Shown in pieces: positions 52,053 to 62,022 of a DNA stretch of 64,000 bases. The notes under the pieces were generated by a model. That model did no database searches, had not been told where the DNA came from, and was given only the letters and a program-made list of their open reading frames with translations. How positions within the stretch are numbered: position 1 is the stretch's first letter; every line of letters starts with the position of its first letter. The position numbers and the translations under genes are program-made. The stretch lies in assembly GCF_026151205.1 (NCBI RefSeq), contig NC_087076.1:15398419-15462418 (forward strand). Direction: 5' to 3'. Source of the stretch: Bolinopsis microptera. Lineage: Eukaryota; Ctenophora; Tentaculata; Lobata; Bolinopsidae.

Positions 52053-52947
52053 AAATTTGTGTGTAATTCGGAGATAAATTAAACAAGTTGTTATCGGCCA
52101 CCATGTGTAAACGGAATGTTCTAGCAGACTGTATAATACTATAACATACATTTTCTTACACACACATAATCTAATCTCTGGAATGTTGCTATGATATCAA
52201 TGGCAATGTTTTGATACTGTGTATTATCATGATTATGCCTTACAGGCCGATCTTCCGATGGAGTTTCGGTTGCCATGGCAACACATCAATATGATAAAGA
52301 ATTTGTAAACGCAGTCACAACTCTGTCGTGTACACTGTACGGTGCGAGCGGTTATTTTATGATAGGTAACATCTACTTTTTCAGCATTTGCGGGATGACC
52401 AGTTCACACGTATATTTTCGCAGACACAACTTCGCATAAAATTATATCCAATTATTCTATAACCAATTATCTACACGGACTTCTGTCTAAATATGAATGA
52501 AATCGAGAAAACCAAATATTATATGTTTCATCCTGAAGTGCTGAGTTCTCAGGCAGTAAAATCATGATCCTGATAGATATCGAAGTCTCCTTAAATGATT
52601 GTCTCTGCTGCTTAATATATCTGGATTGTCGTTGGGAGGCGATGCAGATTTGTTTACTTTTAAGGGGGAGGTTCTGCTCAGCAGGAGAAAGAGGTGAATG
52701 GTGATGCACATTTTGTATTTGTCTGACATGTAGGACTTGAGCCACGTTTCCGTAAGTGCAATAAACGGTAACGAGTGGTTTTTGGATTTCTCCTGAATAA
52801 GAGCTGAGATTTTTGGCACTTCCCATATACTCGCACTTGATGCACTAGGATTCATGGACTGGACATTTAAGACGAGGCATGAGGAATAACGGGCACGTGC
52901 AGTGTATCCTCTGAGGCGGTAGGAACTGCTGGTAGTGGTATAGTGGG
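52053..52947. repeat. Direct repeat copy 1 (895 bp)
   Basis: Matches 53304-54192 almost base for base (1-nt and 7-nt indels and very few substitutions), offset 1251 bp. It contains a LINE endonuclease relic on the - strand and a GTTGCCATGGCAAC palindrome at 52269-52282. Confidence 0.93.
52700..52897 (-). pseudogene. LINE endonuclease N-terminal relic, copy 1
   Basis: The - strand reads ARYSSCLVLNVQSMNPS, then IWEVPKISALIQEKSKNHSL and PFIALTETWLKSYMSD. The NVQSM and ALTETWL landmarks are those of the APE-type endonuclease start in CR1/Jockey LINE ORF2. The frame is lost right after MSD. Duplicated at 53955-54142. Confidence 0.75.
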
Positions 52948-52970
52948 TAGTATATATATATTACTCATGC

Positions 52971-53012
52971 AACTAAGATAAATTGAGTATAAATACTCAA
53001 TTTATCTTAGTT
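52971..53012. repeat. Perfect 20-bp palindrome in the spacer
   Basis: AACTAAGATAAATTGAGTAT at 52971 pairs with 52993-53012 across two bases. The spacer between the two direct-repeat copies (52948-53303) shows nothing else. Confidence 0.9.
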
Positions 53013-53303
53013 TAAGTTGCAAGTTATATAACTCATTTTCTAAAGGTCTCGTAAACTTTAATCAATTACAGAGAGTGTGGCCTCTTTTTCACTGAAAAGA
53101 CGCCATCAGATTTCATTGCATTCTGGGACCAATTTTGGTGTGATTTAAAGTATCCTACAAATTGGTGTTTACTGTTTCGACTTTTGTAAAATCACTGTAA
53201 CAATATAATCTGTATTCTTATAGTTTCAACCATAATAGTGAAATAGAGGGGCTGGCCAATAGCCACACCCTCTGTAATTGATTTAAGTCTACGAAACTTT
53301 CAG

Positions 53304-54192
53304 AAATTTGTGTGTAATTCGGAGATAAATTAAACAAGTTGTTATCGGCCACCATGTGTAAACGGAATGTTCTAGCAGACTGTATAATACTATAAACATA
53401 CATTTTCTTACACACACATAATCTAATCTCTGGAATGTTGCTATGATATCAATGGCAATGTTTTGATACTGTGTATTATCATGATTATGCCTTACAGGCC
53501 GATCTTCCGATGGAGTTTCGGTTGCCATGGCAACACATCAATATGATAAAGAATTTGTAAACGCAGTCACAACTCTGTCGTGTACACTGTACGGTGCGAG
53601 CGGTTATTTTATGATAGGTAACATCTACTTTTTCAGCATTTGCGGGATGACCAGTTCACACGTATATTTTCGCAGACACAACTTCGCATAAAATTATATC
53701 CAATTATTCTATAACCAATTATCTACACGGACTTCTGTCTAAATATGAATGAAATCGAGAAAACCAAATATTATATGTTTCATCCTGAAGTGCTGAGTTC
53801 TCAGGCAGTAAAATCATGATCCTGATAGATATCGAAGTCTCCTTAAATGATTGTCTCTGCTGCTTAATATATCTGGATTGTCGTTGGGAGGCGATGCAGA
53901 TTTGTTTACTTTTAAGGGGGAGGTTCTGCTCAGCAGGAGAAAGAGGTGATGCACATTTTGTATTTGTCTGACATGTAGGACTTGAGTCACGTTTCCGTAA
54001 GTGCAATAAACGGTAACGAGTGGTTTTTGGATTTCTCCTGAATAAGAGCTGAGATTTTTGGCACTTCCCATATACTCGCACTTGATGCACTAGGATTCAT
54101 GGACTGGACATTTAAGACGAGGCATGAGGAATAACGGGCACGTGCAGTGTATCCTCTGAGGCGGTAGGAACTGCTGGTAGTGGTATAGTGGG
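53304..54192. repeat. Direct repeat copy 2 (889 bp)
   Basis: Second copy of 52053-52947. It lacks 7 bp (GAATGGT-type deletion near 53949) and has an extra A near 53394. The sequence continues past 54192 into further LINE-like - strand sequence, so this copy looks like the parent and copy 1 the derivative. Confidence 0.93.
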
Positions 54193-54330
54193 AGCGCTGT
54201 TCCTGGCTGAAGAGGTGGATGTGGTCTGGGGTAGTGGTAGGGCATTTGAGTTTGAGGGAGGCTGGACCGGTGGTCGACTATTTCTGATAGGAGTCCGATC
54301 CTGGTTTGCATCGTTTCCAACAGTCTCCGT
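53955..54330 (-). pseudogene. LINE endonuclease N-terminal relic, copy 2, with upstream part
   Basis: Same landmarks as copy 1 (LNVQSM, FIALT, WLKSYMSD), with one extra base change near the ETW position. Upstream, to about 54320, an open stretch METMQTRIGLLSEIVDHRSS and following Pro-rich residues may be the ORF2 leader of the same element. Broken. Confidence 0.65.
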
Positions 54331-55420
54331 AACTATAACAATCCTGTGATCTGGTATTGGTTACTTAAACTTATTTAATTGAACATGGTGTTTGACGTTG
54401 GAGCTTATCACTTTACAGTTTACATCACCTTACCTGAATAATTGAATAGGATGAATACTGAATAGCATTTATTAATGCTTTCTTTACCCGGAGAACTCTG
54501 TTTTACTTGTCCCTCGGTAACACAAGACCGTGAGCCGTGACACTTAGTCACAATAATTAAGTCATAAGTCAGAAAGAAGTCCATAATTCGTACACCCATG
54601 ATTATGTTAAATATAGATTGACTCCAGTCTCCATTGTTCAATGACTTCGTCAAAATGTTTTAGGAAAATGTTCACAGATTTGTTAATTTTGGACTCAAAT
54701 TAACGTTGAGAAAAACTGAATTTATTTTGGAAAAATCCCGGCTAAAACCAAAATCCCGGCCGGTACCGGTACAAAATCGCCAAATACCAGCCGGTATTCC
54801 GGCTGCGCCGGTTATATCCCGGTCGAGTTCTGTCTGAGACCTAATTTTCTCTATTTCTCGTGCAATTTTAGATCAGACACAGTCATCTAAATTATTTAAT
54901 AAGAAGGTTTAAATTATAAGCAATTAAAAACAGTTGGGACTATCATTGTTTGTGAGTACATATTATACGAATATAAGGTGGTTAATATAATTATAACACA
55001 TTTAATATAAAACATTTAAGACACATTTTTTTATTCCTGCATTGTACTCATTAATTTAACTAGTAATATTATATAAAAACCACATTTCTATTTGTACAGG
55101 GAGCTGCTGGTAAACTACCGTCGCTATACATCGACTATGACTACAATCCTACTTTTAAAAACAAACTACATACATATCTCACATTTGCGAGGACTACTTC
55201 ATCACAAGCAAAAAATCGACATTGGTAAATAAAGGTAGGTTCTTTTCACTGACTTCGTTAAATGAGTTACATATTTTCACACAAATTACGTGCGTGATCA
55301 TTAAAGGGTTGCTTGTGTGCAGTTACTTCTGGGCCAGCGCCACCCTGTTGGGAGTTTTCACATAAGTAAATTTGCCGATAATACAATTTTACTCATTCTG
55401 GACATGTTACCTATATTATC
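54331..55420. other. No gene recognised
   Basis: AT-rich with a cluster of short CCGGTACCGG-like words at about 54740-54830 (CCCGGC, CGGTACCGGT, CCGGTATTCCGG). Nothing coding was recognised. Confidence 0.4.
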
Positions 55421-56883
55421 ATTATAGGGGGGGGTGTCATGTCCGTCTATGTCCGCCTATGTCCTGTCCTTTTTGGATTCTATGAGACAACGGACGTGTT
55501 TTTTGGGACATTGGCGGACACGGACGGACATTGGCGGACACGGACGGACATTGGCGGACTCGGACGGACATTGGCGGACTCGGACGGACATTGGCGGACC
55601 CGGACGGACATTGGCGGACTTGGATGGACATTGGTGGACATTAGCGGACATTGGTGGACATTAACGGACAAACATTTTGAGGACTGAAGAGTACTGAAGA
55701 GTACTGAAGAGTACTGAAGAGTACTGAGGAGGATGGCTGAGAAGGATGGCTGAGGAGGATGGCTGAGGAGGATGACTGAGGAGGATGACTGAGGAGGATG
55801 ACTGAGAGGGAGGAGAAGGATCAGGAAGACCCAGGAGGAGGAGGAGGAGGAGGACCCAGAAGGAGGACCTAGGAGGAGGAGGAGGAGAACTGAGGAGGAT
55901 GAATGAGGAGGAGGAGGACTCAGGAGGAGGACTAAGGAGGACTGAGAAGGAGAAGGACTGAGGAGGATGGCTGAGGAGGATGGCTGAGGAGGATGACTGA
56001 GAGGGAGGAGGAGGAGGAAGAGGAGGAAGAGGACTGAGGAGGAGGAGGAGAAGGACTGAGGAGGAGAAGGAGGACCCAGGAGGAGGAGGACCCAGGAGGA
56101 GGAGGACCCAGGAAAAGGCCCCAGGAGGAGGAGGAGGACTGGGGAGGAGGAGAACTGTTGAGGACTGATGAGGAGGACTGAGGACGAGGAGGAGGAGTAG
56201 GAGGAGGACTGAGGAGGGGAGGAGGAAGAGGACTGGGGAGGATCAGGAAGACCCAGGAGGACCCAGGAGGAGGAGGAGGAGGAGGACCCAGGAGGAGGAG
56301 GAGGACTGAGGAGGAGGACTGACGATGACTGAGAAGGAGGAGGACTGAGGAGTACTGCGGAGAATGGCTGAGGAGGATGGCTGGGGAGGATGGCTGAGGA
56401 GGATGACTGAGGAGGATGACTGAGAGGGAGGAGGAGGAGGACTCAGGAGGAGGACTCAGAAGGAAGAGGAGGAGGACTCAGGAGGAGGACTTAGGAGAAA
56501 TGAGAAGGAGGACTGAGGAGAACTGAGGAGGAGGAGGAGGAGGACTGAATAGGAGGAGGAGAAGGAGGGGGACTGGGAGAGGACTGGGGAAGAGGAGAAC
56601 TGATGAGAAGGATGAGGAGGAGGACCCAGGAGGAGGAGGACTGAGGACCGAGGAGGAAGAGGATGAGGATGAAGAGGAGGAGGACCCAGGAGGAGGAGGA
56701 CTGAGGAGGACTGAGGAGGACTGAGGAGGACTGAGGAGGACTAAGGAGGATGGCTGAGGAGGATGACTGAGAGGGAAGAGGAGGAGGAGGACTGAGGAGG
56801 ACTGAGAAGGAGGAGGAGGACTGAGGAGGACTGAGAAGGAGGAGGAGGAGGACTGAATAGGAGGAGGAGGGGGACTGGGGGAG

Positions 56884-57513
56884 GGTACCGCGACAATTGA
56901 CCCCCCGACAATTGACCCCCCGACAATTGACTCCTATGTAATTACACTGGGGTCAATTGTCGCGAAATCTAGGCTTGAGTACGACAATTGACCCCCCGAC
57001 AATTGACCCCCCGACAATTAACCCCCCGACAATTTACCCCCCGACAATTGACCCCCTATGTAAATACACTGGGGTCAATTGTCGCGAAATCTAGGGCTCA
57101 GTACGACAATTGACCCCCCGACAATTGACCCCCCGACAATTGACCCCCCATGTAATTACAATGGGGTCAATTGATCGGGTTAGGGTCAGGGTCCTGGGTC
57201 AGGATCCTGGTTCAGGGTCCTGGGTCAGGGTTAGCGTTAGGGTTAGGGTTAGCGTTAGGGTTAGGGTTAGGGTTAGGGTTAGGGTTAGGGTTAGGGTTAG
57301 GGTTAGGGTTAGGGTCCTGGGTCAGGGTCATGGTTAGGGTTAGGATTAGGGTTAGGGTCCTGGGTCAGGGTTAGGGTTAGGGTTAGGGTTAGGGTCCTGG
57401 GTCAGGGTTAGGGTTAGGGTCAAGGTCAGGGTCAGGGTTAATTGTATTAAATCATATTGTCGGGGGGTCAATTGTCGGGGGGTCAATTGTCGGGGGGTCA
57501 ATTGTCGCCCACC
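56884..57513. mobile_element. Nested foldback element, 630 bp, 9-bp TSD
   Basis: Flanked by CTGGGGGAG at 56875-56883 and 57514-57522. The uninterrupted form of this host sequence is present in copy A (complement near 48366-48385), which proves the insertion. The ends are GGTACCGCGACAATTGACC and the complement of GGTGGGCGACAATTGACC. A 16-bp unit, CGACAATTGACCCCCC, is tandemly repeated inside both ends and in two internal blocks joined by ATGTAATTACACTGGGGTCA and CGCGAAATCTAGG. The centre is TTAGGG-like. A 9-bp TSD suggests a Mutator-like origin; no transposase is present. Confidence 0.88.
57174..57440 (+). repeat. TTAGGG-type repeat inside the nested element
   Basis: Runs of GGGTTA with interspersed GGGTCCTG and GCGTTA variants. 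The longest pure part is about 57255-57315. It lies inside a transposable element, so it is not a chromosome end. Confidence 0.93.
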
Positions 57514-58122
57514 CTGGGGGAGGACTGAGGAGGAGGATGGAGGACTGAGGAGAAGGATGAGGAGGAGGACTGAGGAGGACTGAGGACTGAGGAGGAAGAG
57601 GAGGAGGATGAAGAGGAGGAGAAGGACCCAGGAGGAGGACCCAGGAGGAGGACTCAGGAGGAGGAGGAGGACTGGGGAGGAGGACTGAGGACGAGGAGGA
57701 GGAGTAGGAGGAGGACTGAGGATTTGAGGAGGAGAGGAGGGAGAGGACTGAGGAAGATCAGGAAGACCCAGGGGGAGGAGGAGGAAGAGTAGGAGGAGGA
57801 AGCATCTAAATGTTATTTCCATTTTTGTCCGTTTTTGTCCATTTTTGTCCGTTTTTGTCCGCTCTATTTTTTGTCCGTTTTGAAAATATAGCGGACAAAA
57901 AACATGATCCCCCTATAACAGCAAAAATTGAACATTTTATTTAGCAATTTAGGTGTCCATTAATGTCCGCCTATGTCCGCCTATGTCCGTCTATGTCCGC
58001 CTATGTCCGTCTATGTCCGCCTATGTCCGCCTATGTCCGCCTATGTCCGCCTATGTCCTGTCCTTTTTGGATTCTATGAGACAAGCGGACATAGACGGAC
58101 GTGACACCCCCCCCCCATTATA

Positions 58123-60277
58123 CTAGTATTTCTTCAGGTCTGTCTTCTATAACCACGATGAAAAGAAAAGCTGGGCGAAAACATTTGAGACTGCAGATTG
58201 CAGAACTGGAACACTCTATTTGAAGACAGTGGCTGCTGAGTGCTGAGCTGCATCAAATCTATCAGCATCATGTAACTTCGATCAGGAACAGACTCCATTT
58301 CATTTCCGACAACTAGCACCTGTTTTCCCTAGACTTACCAAGTATTAAGTAACTGCATTAGTATTAGGTTAAATTAAAGGCCCTACATCGAACAAGTCTA
58401 ACAATTAAAACTTAAATGCAAGAGTGCACAATTTATCACTAAATATCTTCCTCTTTTAATTCTAATCAACACACGGTTTCGTCTTTGTTTCACCCAATCG
58501 TGCTGATAATCAGTAATCATGCACTCTGCACTCTAACTTCGAGATGTTTCAAAAGGGCTCCCGACGAGTTGAATTAGATCAATATTTTCTTTTGATACAT
58601 AGATACTGATTGGGAGGTTCATCATACTATTCTTGTCACATGGTAACGATTAACGATTAGCTGATCAGCTTCCAGCATCGACAGGCCGAAATCCATAAAT
58701 ATAATCAGTTGTAATTTAATATTTATCATCGTCCGGATCATCATAATATTTTAATTTAAAGTTACAATTGAACGGTGTTAAGAAAGATAATTTAAGAGAA
58801 ATGTTTTGAAAGTGCCTGATTTCGAGTATAAGATCTGTACTGATACATTAATTTTCAGATTGTTATTATAGTTTATTTGTATTTTTTATATTATCTTATC
58901 CGCACAAGTTCGGAAGCCATCTGAACGCTATTGCCAGACACAGGCATATATTTATTTTGGGGTATCATGCTCTCAGAAATTTCAACTCAGTCCGATATTA
59001 TAGTTATACTAACCTGCATTGCACAAGGTTAATTGTCTCGCAGTCTAGTGCATAAACCTTTTATTTTGTATAAACCCTTTATTTTGATTGGGAAAACTTT
59101 AGTTTAATGTGGTTACCGTCTCTAAAGTTGGCATGATAGTTAATAAACTCTTATCTATTATGTCACTGAAGATGACGCCTTGCAACATGTTTGACGATAG
59201 CCTGTAGATTGATAGTTTGATCTAAGTATTTACAACAATTCATCTAGTTTGATTGATTCAAAGGGAAACAAATTCCTCTCTTATCTATTATGACTATATT
59301 TAAATTCAATCCTGTAAAGTGATACTCCTTTTTTAGTAATTTAAACATGTGTTTTCTCCTTCTGATTTTTAAACTATTACCGGTCACGCTGAATAATAAT
59401 GACATCAGTGAATTTAAAGCTATCGTTAACATCACTCAGAAAATGCGCGTCTTTAGCGCGTGTCTTGTTGTTATGCATCAATCCTTCGGTAGATCGGCGA
59501 GATGCACCACTGTGCCTCACCGAGCTGCGAAGGATTGACATCGTGAATCAAGCACAATCTCTAAAACAATTGTTGGCATTCCCAGCAAACCTAACCTGCT
59601 GAATGTGTTAATAATGCAGATAATTGCGTCTTTTCACGTTACAGCGTTTTTGTATTTGCGCGAGCTTAAGTTCACATTAGAGGACGTCGCGTTGTCGATT
59701 TGCGCACATTATCATGCTTGCTTCGTAATTAAGCATCAATTTGGAAAAGTTGGCATTATTCAGCCAATTAGAGGGCAGGAATTTGCAAAGTTAAAGTTTC
59801 TTATTGTAGCGCGATGCGTTACAGTGACACTGGCTAGATCGGCGAGATATGCGCTACTGTGCCGCGCCGAGCTGCCATGAATTGACATCTGCATCGTCAA
59901 TTAAAGTTTCTTACTTTTATTTGGCTCAAAATAAAACTTTTTGAAATAAATCAAAATCTACAATTTTTCTCTTGGGGAGCAAATTGCTAAAGATTTTTTT
60001 ACGAACAGCTGAGGTTGATATACATTATATTTTTGAAGATAGACCCTCATCAGTACGGTTTCCACTTTTGTTCAAACAAATTTTTAACGGGTGATAATCG
60101 TCGACGAGTCCAACTCGGTGCGCGTCCTGGTCACAGGGGGCGCTGAAACCAGGTTTTCGATCAAACGCTGCCATTATTTTTTTTAATTTAAAAAAAATAG
60201 AGGCTGGGCCTGGTTGGCTCACGAAAGGATAGCATATGTCCTGTGGGATGATGCCATTGGAATCGAGATGTGTAATC
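58123..60277. other. No gene recognised; GC-rich repeat pieces
   Basis: AT-rich, apart from two related GC-rich pieces at about 59485-59545 and 59805-59880. They share TAGATCGGCGAGAT and then CTGTGCC followed by CCGAGCTGC. A copy of the GACGAGTCCAACTCGGTGCG block lies at about 60092. No coding landmark or tRNA found. Confidence 0.45.
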
Positions 60278-60292
60278 AAGGATGATGGTAAG

Positions 60293-61654
60293 GGAACCTC
60301 AGGCAGCTTATTCTGCATTCAACTATGGGTTATCTAAAAGATGGAATTATGTATGCCGAACAACACCTGGCATCAGTCAATACCTTAAAAGACTAGAATA
60401 CAAAATTCAAGAATCCTTTATACCAGCAATATTGGATAGATCTTTTGGAACCGACGAAACAAGCAGAAAACTCTTTGCATTACCAGTCAAAGAAGGAGGT
60501 CTCGGTATATATGACCTAAGTTTGATGTCTGACCTAGAGTACAAGTACTCATGCCAAGTAACATCAGATCTGACAGAAGCAATATACAAACAAAACCCAG
60601 ATTTTTATGACGATCAGGAAAAACTTGTCGAGATCAAGACCCAAATCCGAAAATCAAGAATAGAGTTTTTCAAGGAGAGAAAAGAAGAGGTTACAAAAGA
60701 CCTGAATGAAACCCAAAAATTGCAATTAGATCTTACATCAGAGAAAGGGGCAAGTTCCTGGCTGTCATCACTCCCACTCAAATCATTTGGATTCTGTCTC
60801 AACAAACAAGAATTCAATGACGCCCTAGCCCTTAGGTACAACTTTGGAATAAAAGATGCTGCAAGAAAATGTGTATGTGGAAGTGACAACTCTATAAACC
60901 ACTCATTGATATGCAAAAGGGGTGGGTATGTATCTCTCCGCCACAATTCATTGAGAGATGTGATAGCAGAGCTCTTAGAAACTGCTGGATGTAAAGATGT
61001 TACCACCGAACCTCTCCTTATCCCTGTCAATGGGAGAGAACTTCCTGCAGGGGCCAACAAAGCAGATGGAGCTAGGTTAGATGTTAGTGCTAGGAGTGTA
61101 TGGAACCCATTGGAAAGGGCATTCTTAGATGTAAGAGTATTTCATGCTCAAGCTCCTTCCAATAAGGCTCTTGGATCTCCAATGAGTATGTACACTAGCC
61201 ATGAGAGACAGAAGAAAAACATGTACAACAAAAGGATTGTCGAGGTGGAACATGGAACATTTACACCAATAGTCCTATCAACAACAGGTGGAATGGGAAG
61301 AGAAGCAAATACGTTCTTCAAAAAGTTAGCTGATAGAATGTCTAGAAAATCAGGCCAAAGATACAGTGAAGTAATGACTTTTATCAGGAAAAGAATAAGA
61401 TTTGACTTATTAAGAACGACAATAATTGCTCTTAGAGGAGAAAGAGGGATAAAAAGCGGTAGTAAAGTTAAGATATCAGATTTAGATATTAATTTAGAGC
61501 CAACAAATTGAATTGGCTACTTTTACTACTACAACAACTTAGGGTTTTTATGAAATTTTCTAAGATTTTTTATTGAATTTCTATATAGAAATTTTATATA
61601 GGGTTATTGTTATATTATGTGTATATTGTTTTAACTTCAAGATCATACTTTATA
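60293..61654 (+). mobile_element. 5'-truncated retrocopy of the LINE-like RT family, 15-bp TSD
   Basis: 1362 bp flanked by AAGGATGATGGTAAG at 60278-60292 and 61655-61669. It starts inside the RT protein and runs through the stop codon into about 140 bp of 3' UTR. 5' truncation with a long TSD is the mark of target-primed reverse transcription. The target was the 3' region of the - strand LINE relic now split around it. Confidence 0.9.
60294..61511 (+). CDS. RT C-terminal part: thumb plus zinc-finger and nuclease-like domain
   Basis: The frame opens at 60282, but its first ATG codons belong to the duplicated target site; the element's own protein begins at EPQAAYSAF. About 405 residues, no stops. 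An RT thumb region with ALPVKEGGLGIYDLS is followed by LTSEKGASSWLSSLPL and ALALRYNFGI. A Cys-His cluster has Cys197, Cys199, His207 and Cys211 (CVCGSDNSINHSLIC). Then come RHNSLRD, Glu243 (TEP), ADGARLDVSARSVW (Asp267) and FLDVRVF (Asp283). The order, a CCHC finger then a D...DxR/K core at the C-terminus, is like the restriction-like endonuclease of R2/NeSL-type LINEs; that domain call is inference. The same family is at 2-351 and 39362-39535. Confidence 0.8.
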   Translation, partial: EPQAAYSAFNYGLSKRWNYVCRTTPGISQYLKRLEYKIQESFIPAILDRSFGTDETSRKLFALPVKEGGLGIYDLSLMSDLEYKYSCQVTSDLTEAIYKQNPDFYDDQEKLVEIKTQIRKSRIEFFKERKEEVTKDLNETQKLQLDLTSEKGASSWLSSLPLKSFGFCLNKQEFNDALALRYNFGIKDAARKCVCGSDNSINHSLICKRGGYVSLRHNSLRDVIAELLETAGCKDVTTEPLLIPVNGRELPAGANKADGARLDVSARSVWNPLERAFLDVRVFHAQAPSNKALGSPMSMYTSHERQKKNMYNKRIVEVEHGTFTPIVLSTTGGMGREANTFFKKLADRMSRKSGQRYSEVMTFIRKRIRFDLLRTTIIALRGERGIKSGSKVKISDLDINLEPTN

Positions 61655-61793
61655 AAGGATGATGGTAAGTGTTGTGGGGTGTGTCATAGATGAACGCTTA
61701 AGTGGTGGTTGAGTGTGGAAGAGAGAGGCGAAACAAGACAGCATTAAAGTAGTCGCTATGTTACACCTGTCTGGTCCAACTCCTCTGGCACCA

Positions 61794-62022
61794 TTAAGCG
61801 TTTAGTGTGGTTTGCAAATGGTGGACGGAGATGTGTTGGTTGTCGAATATGTCATTGACAGAGAGGTAGTAGTCCCGGAAATATTGACCTCTTATTTGGG
61901 CAATAGCCGGGCACTGACCGAGAAAGTGTGAGAAAGTGTCCTCTTCGTCGCCGCATTTAGGACAAGCACTTGTGTCTGATTTGCGAATGGTGTGTAGGTG
62001 TTTGTTGAGGCCACAATTGAAG
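61794..62022 (-). pseudogene. LINE ORF2 C-terminal zinc-finger relic
   Basis: The - strand reads CGLNKHLHTIRKSDTSACPK then CGDEEDTFSHFLGQCP. This is the C-x2-C-x8-H-x4-C finger seen after RNase H in I/Jockey-type ORF2, and it ends at a stop at 61794. Its upstream part is cut off by the + strand LINE that starts near 62023. The sequence 61670-61793 is its 3' UTR and continues at 60277 beyond the retrocopy. Confidence 0.8.

Larger units (their letters stand above)
55427..58116 (-). mobile_element. Non-autonomous DNA element copy B (inverted relative to A), 6-bp TSD
   Basis: 2690 bp flanked by ATTATA on both sides (55421-55426 and 58117-58122). It begins with eight G then TGTCATGTCCGTCTATGTCC and ends with the complement, GACGGACGTGACA then ten C. 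Subterminal 10-bp repeats lie at 55515-55675 and 57960-58060. The GGACAAAAAC-type block is at 57826-57905 (complement). The core is purine-rich here (AGGAGGACTGAGGAGGA), so B is in the opposite orientation to A. About 2070 bp of element remain after subtracting the nested insertion at 56884-57513. It has its own TSD, so it inserted independently of A. Confidence 0.9.

Noticed and set aside
57174-57440. Chromosome end suggested by TTAGGG repeats
   Set aside because: The repeats are short, mixed with variants and enclosed in a 630-bp element with its own TSD.
47651-58116. Idea that elements A and B form one composite transposon carrying the ORF1-like gene
   Set aside because: Each copy has its own, different 6-bp duplication (ATCAGT and ATTATA), so they inserted separately; the DNA between them is host or older elements.
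60614-61060. 148-codon open frame on the - strand
   Set aside because: Shadow of the RT C-terminal frame on the + strand, which has clear family motifs.
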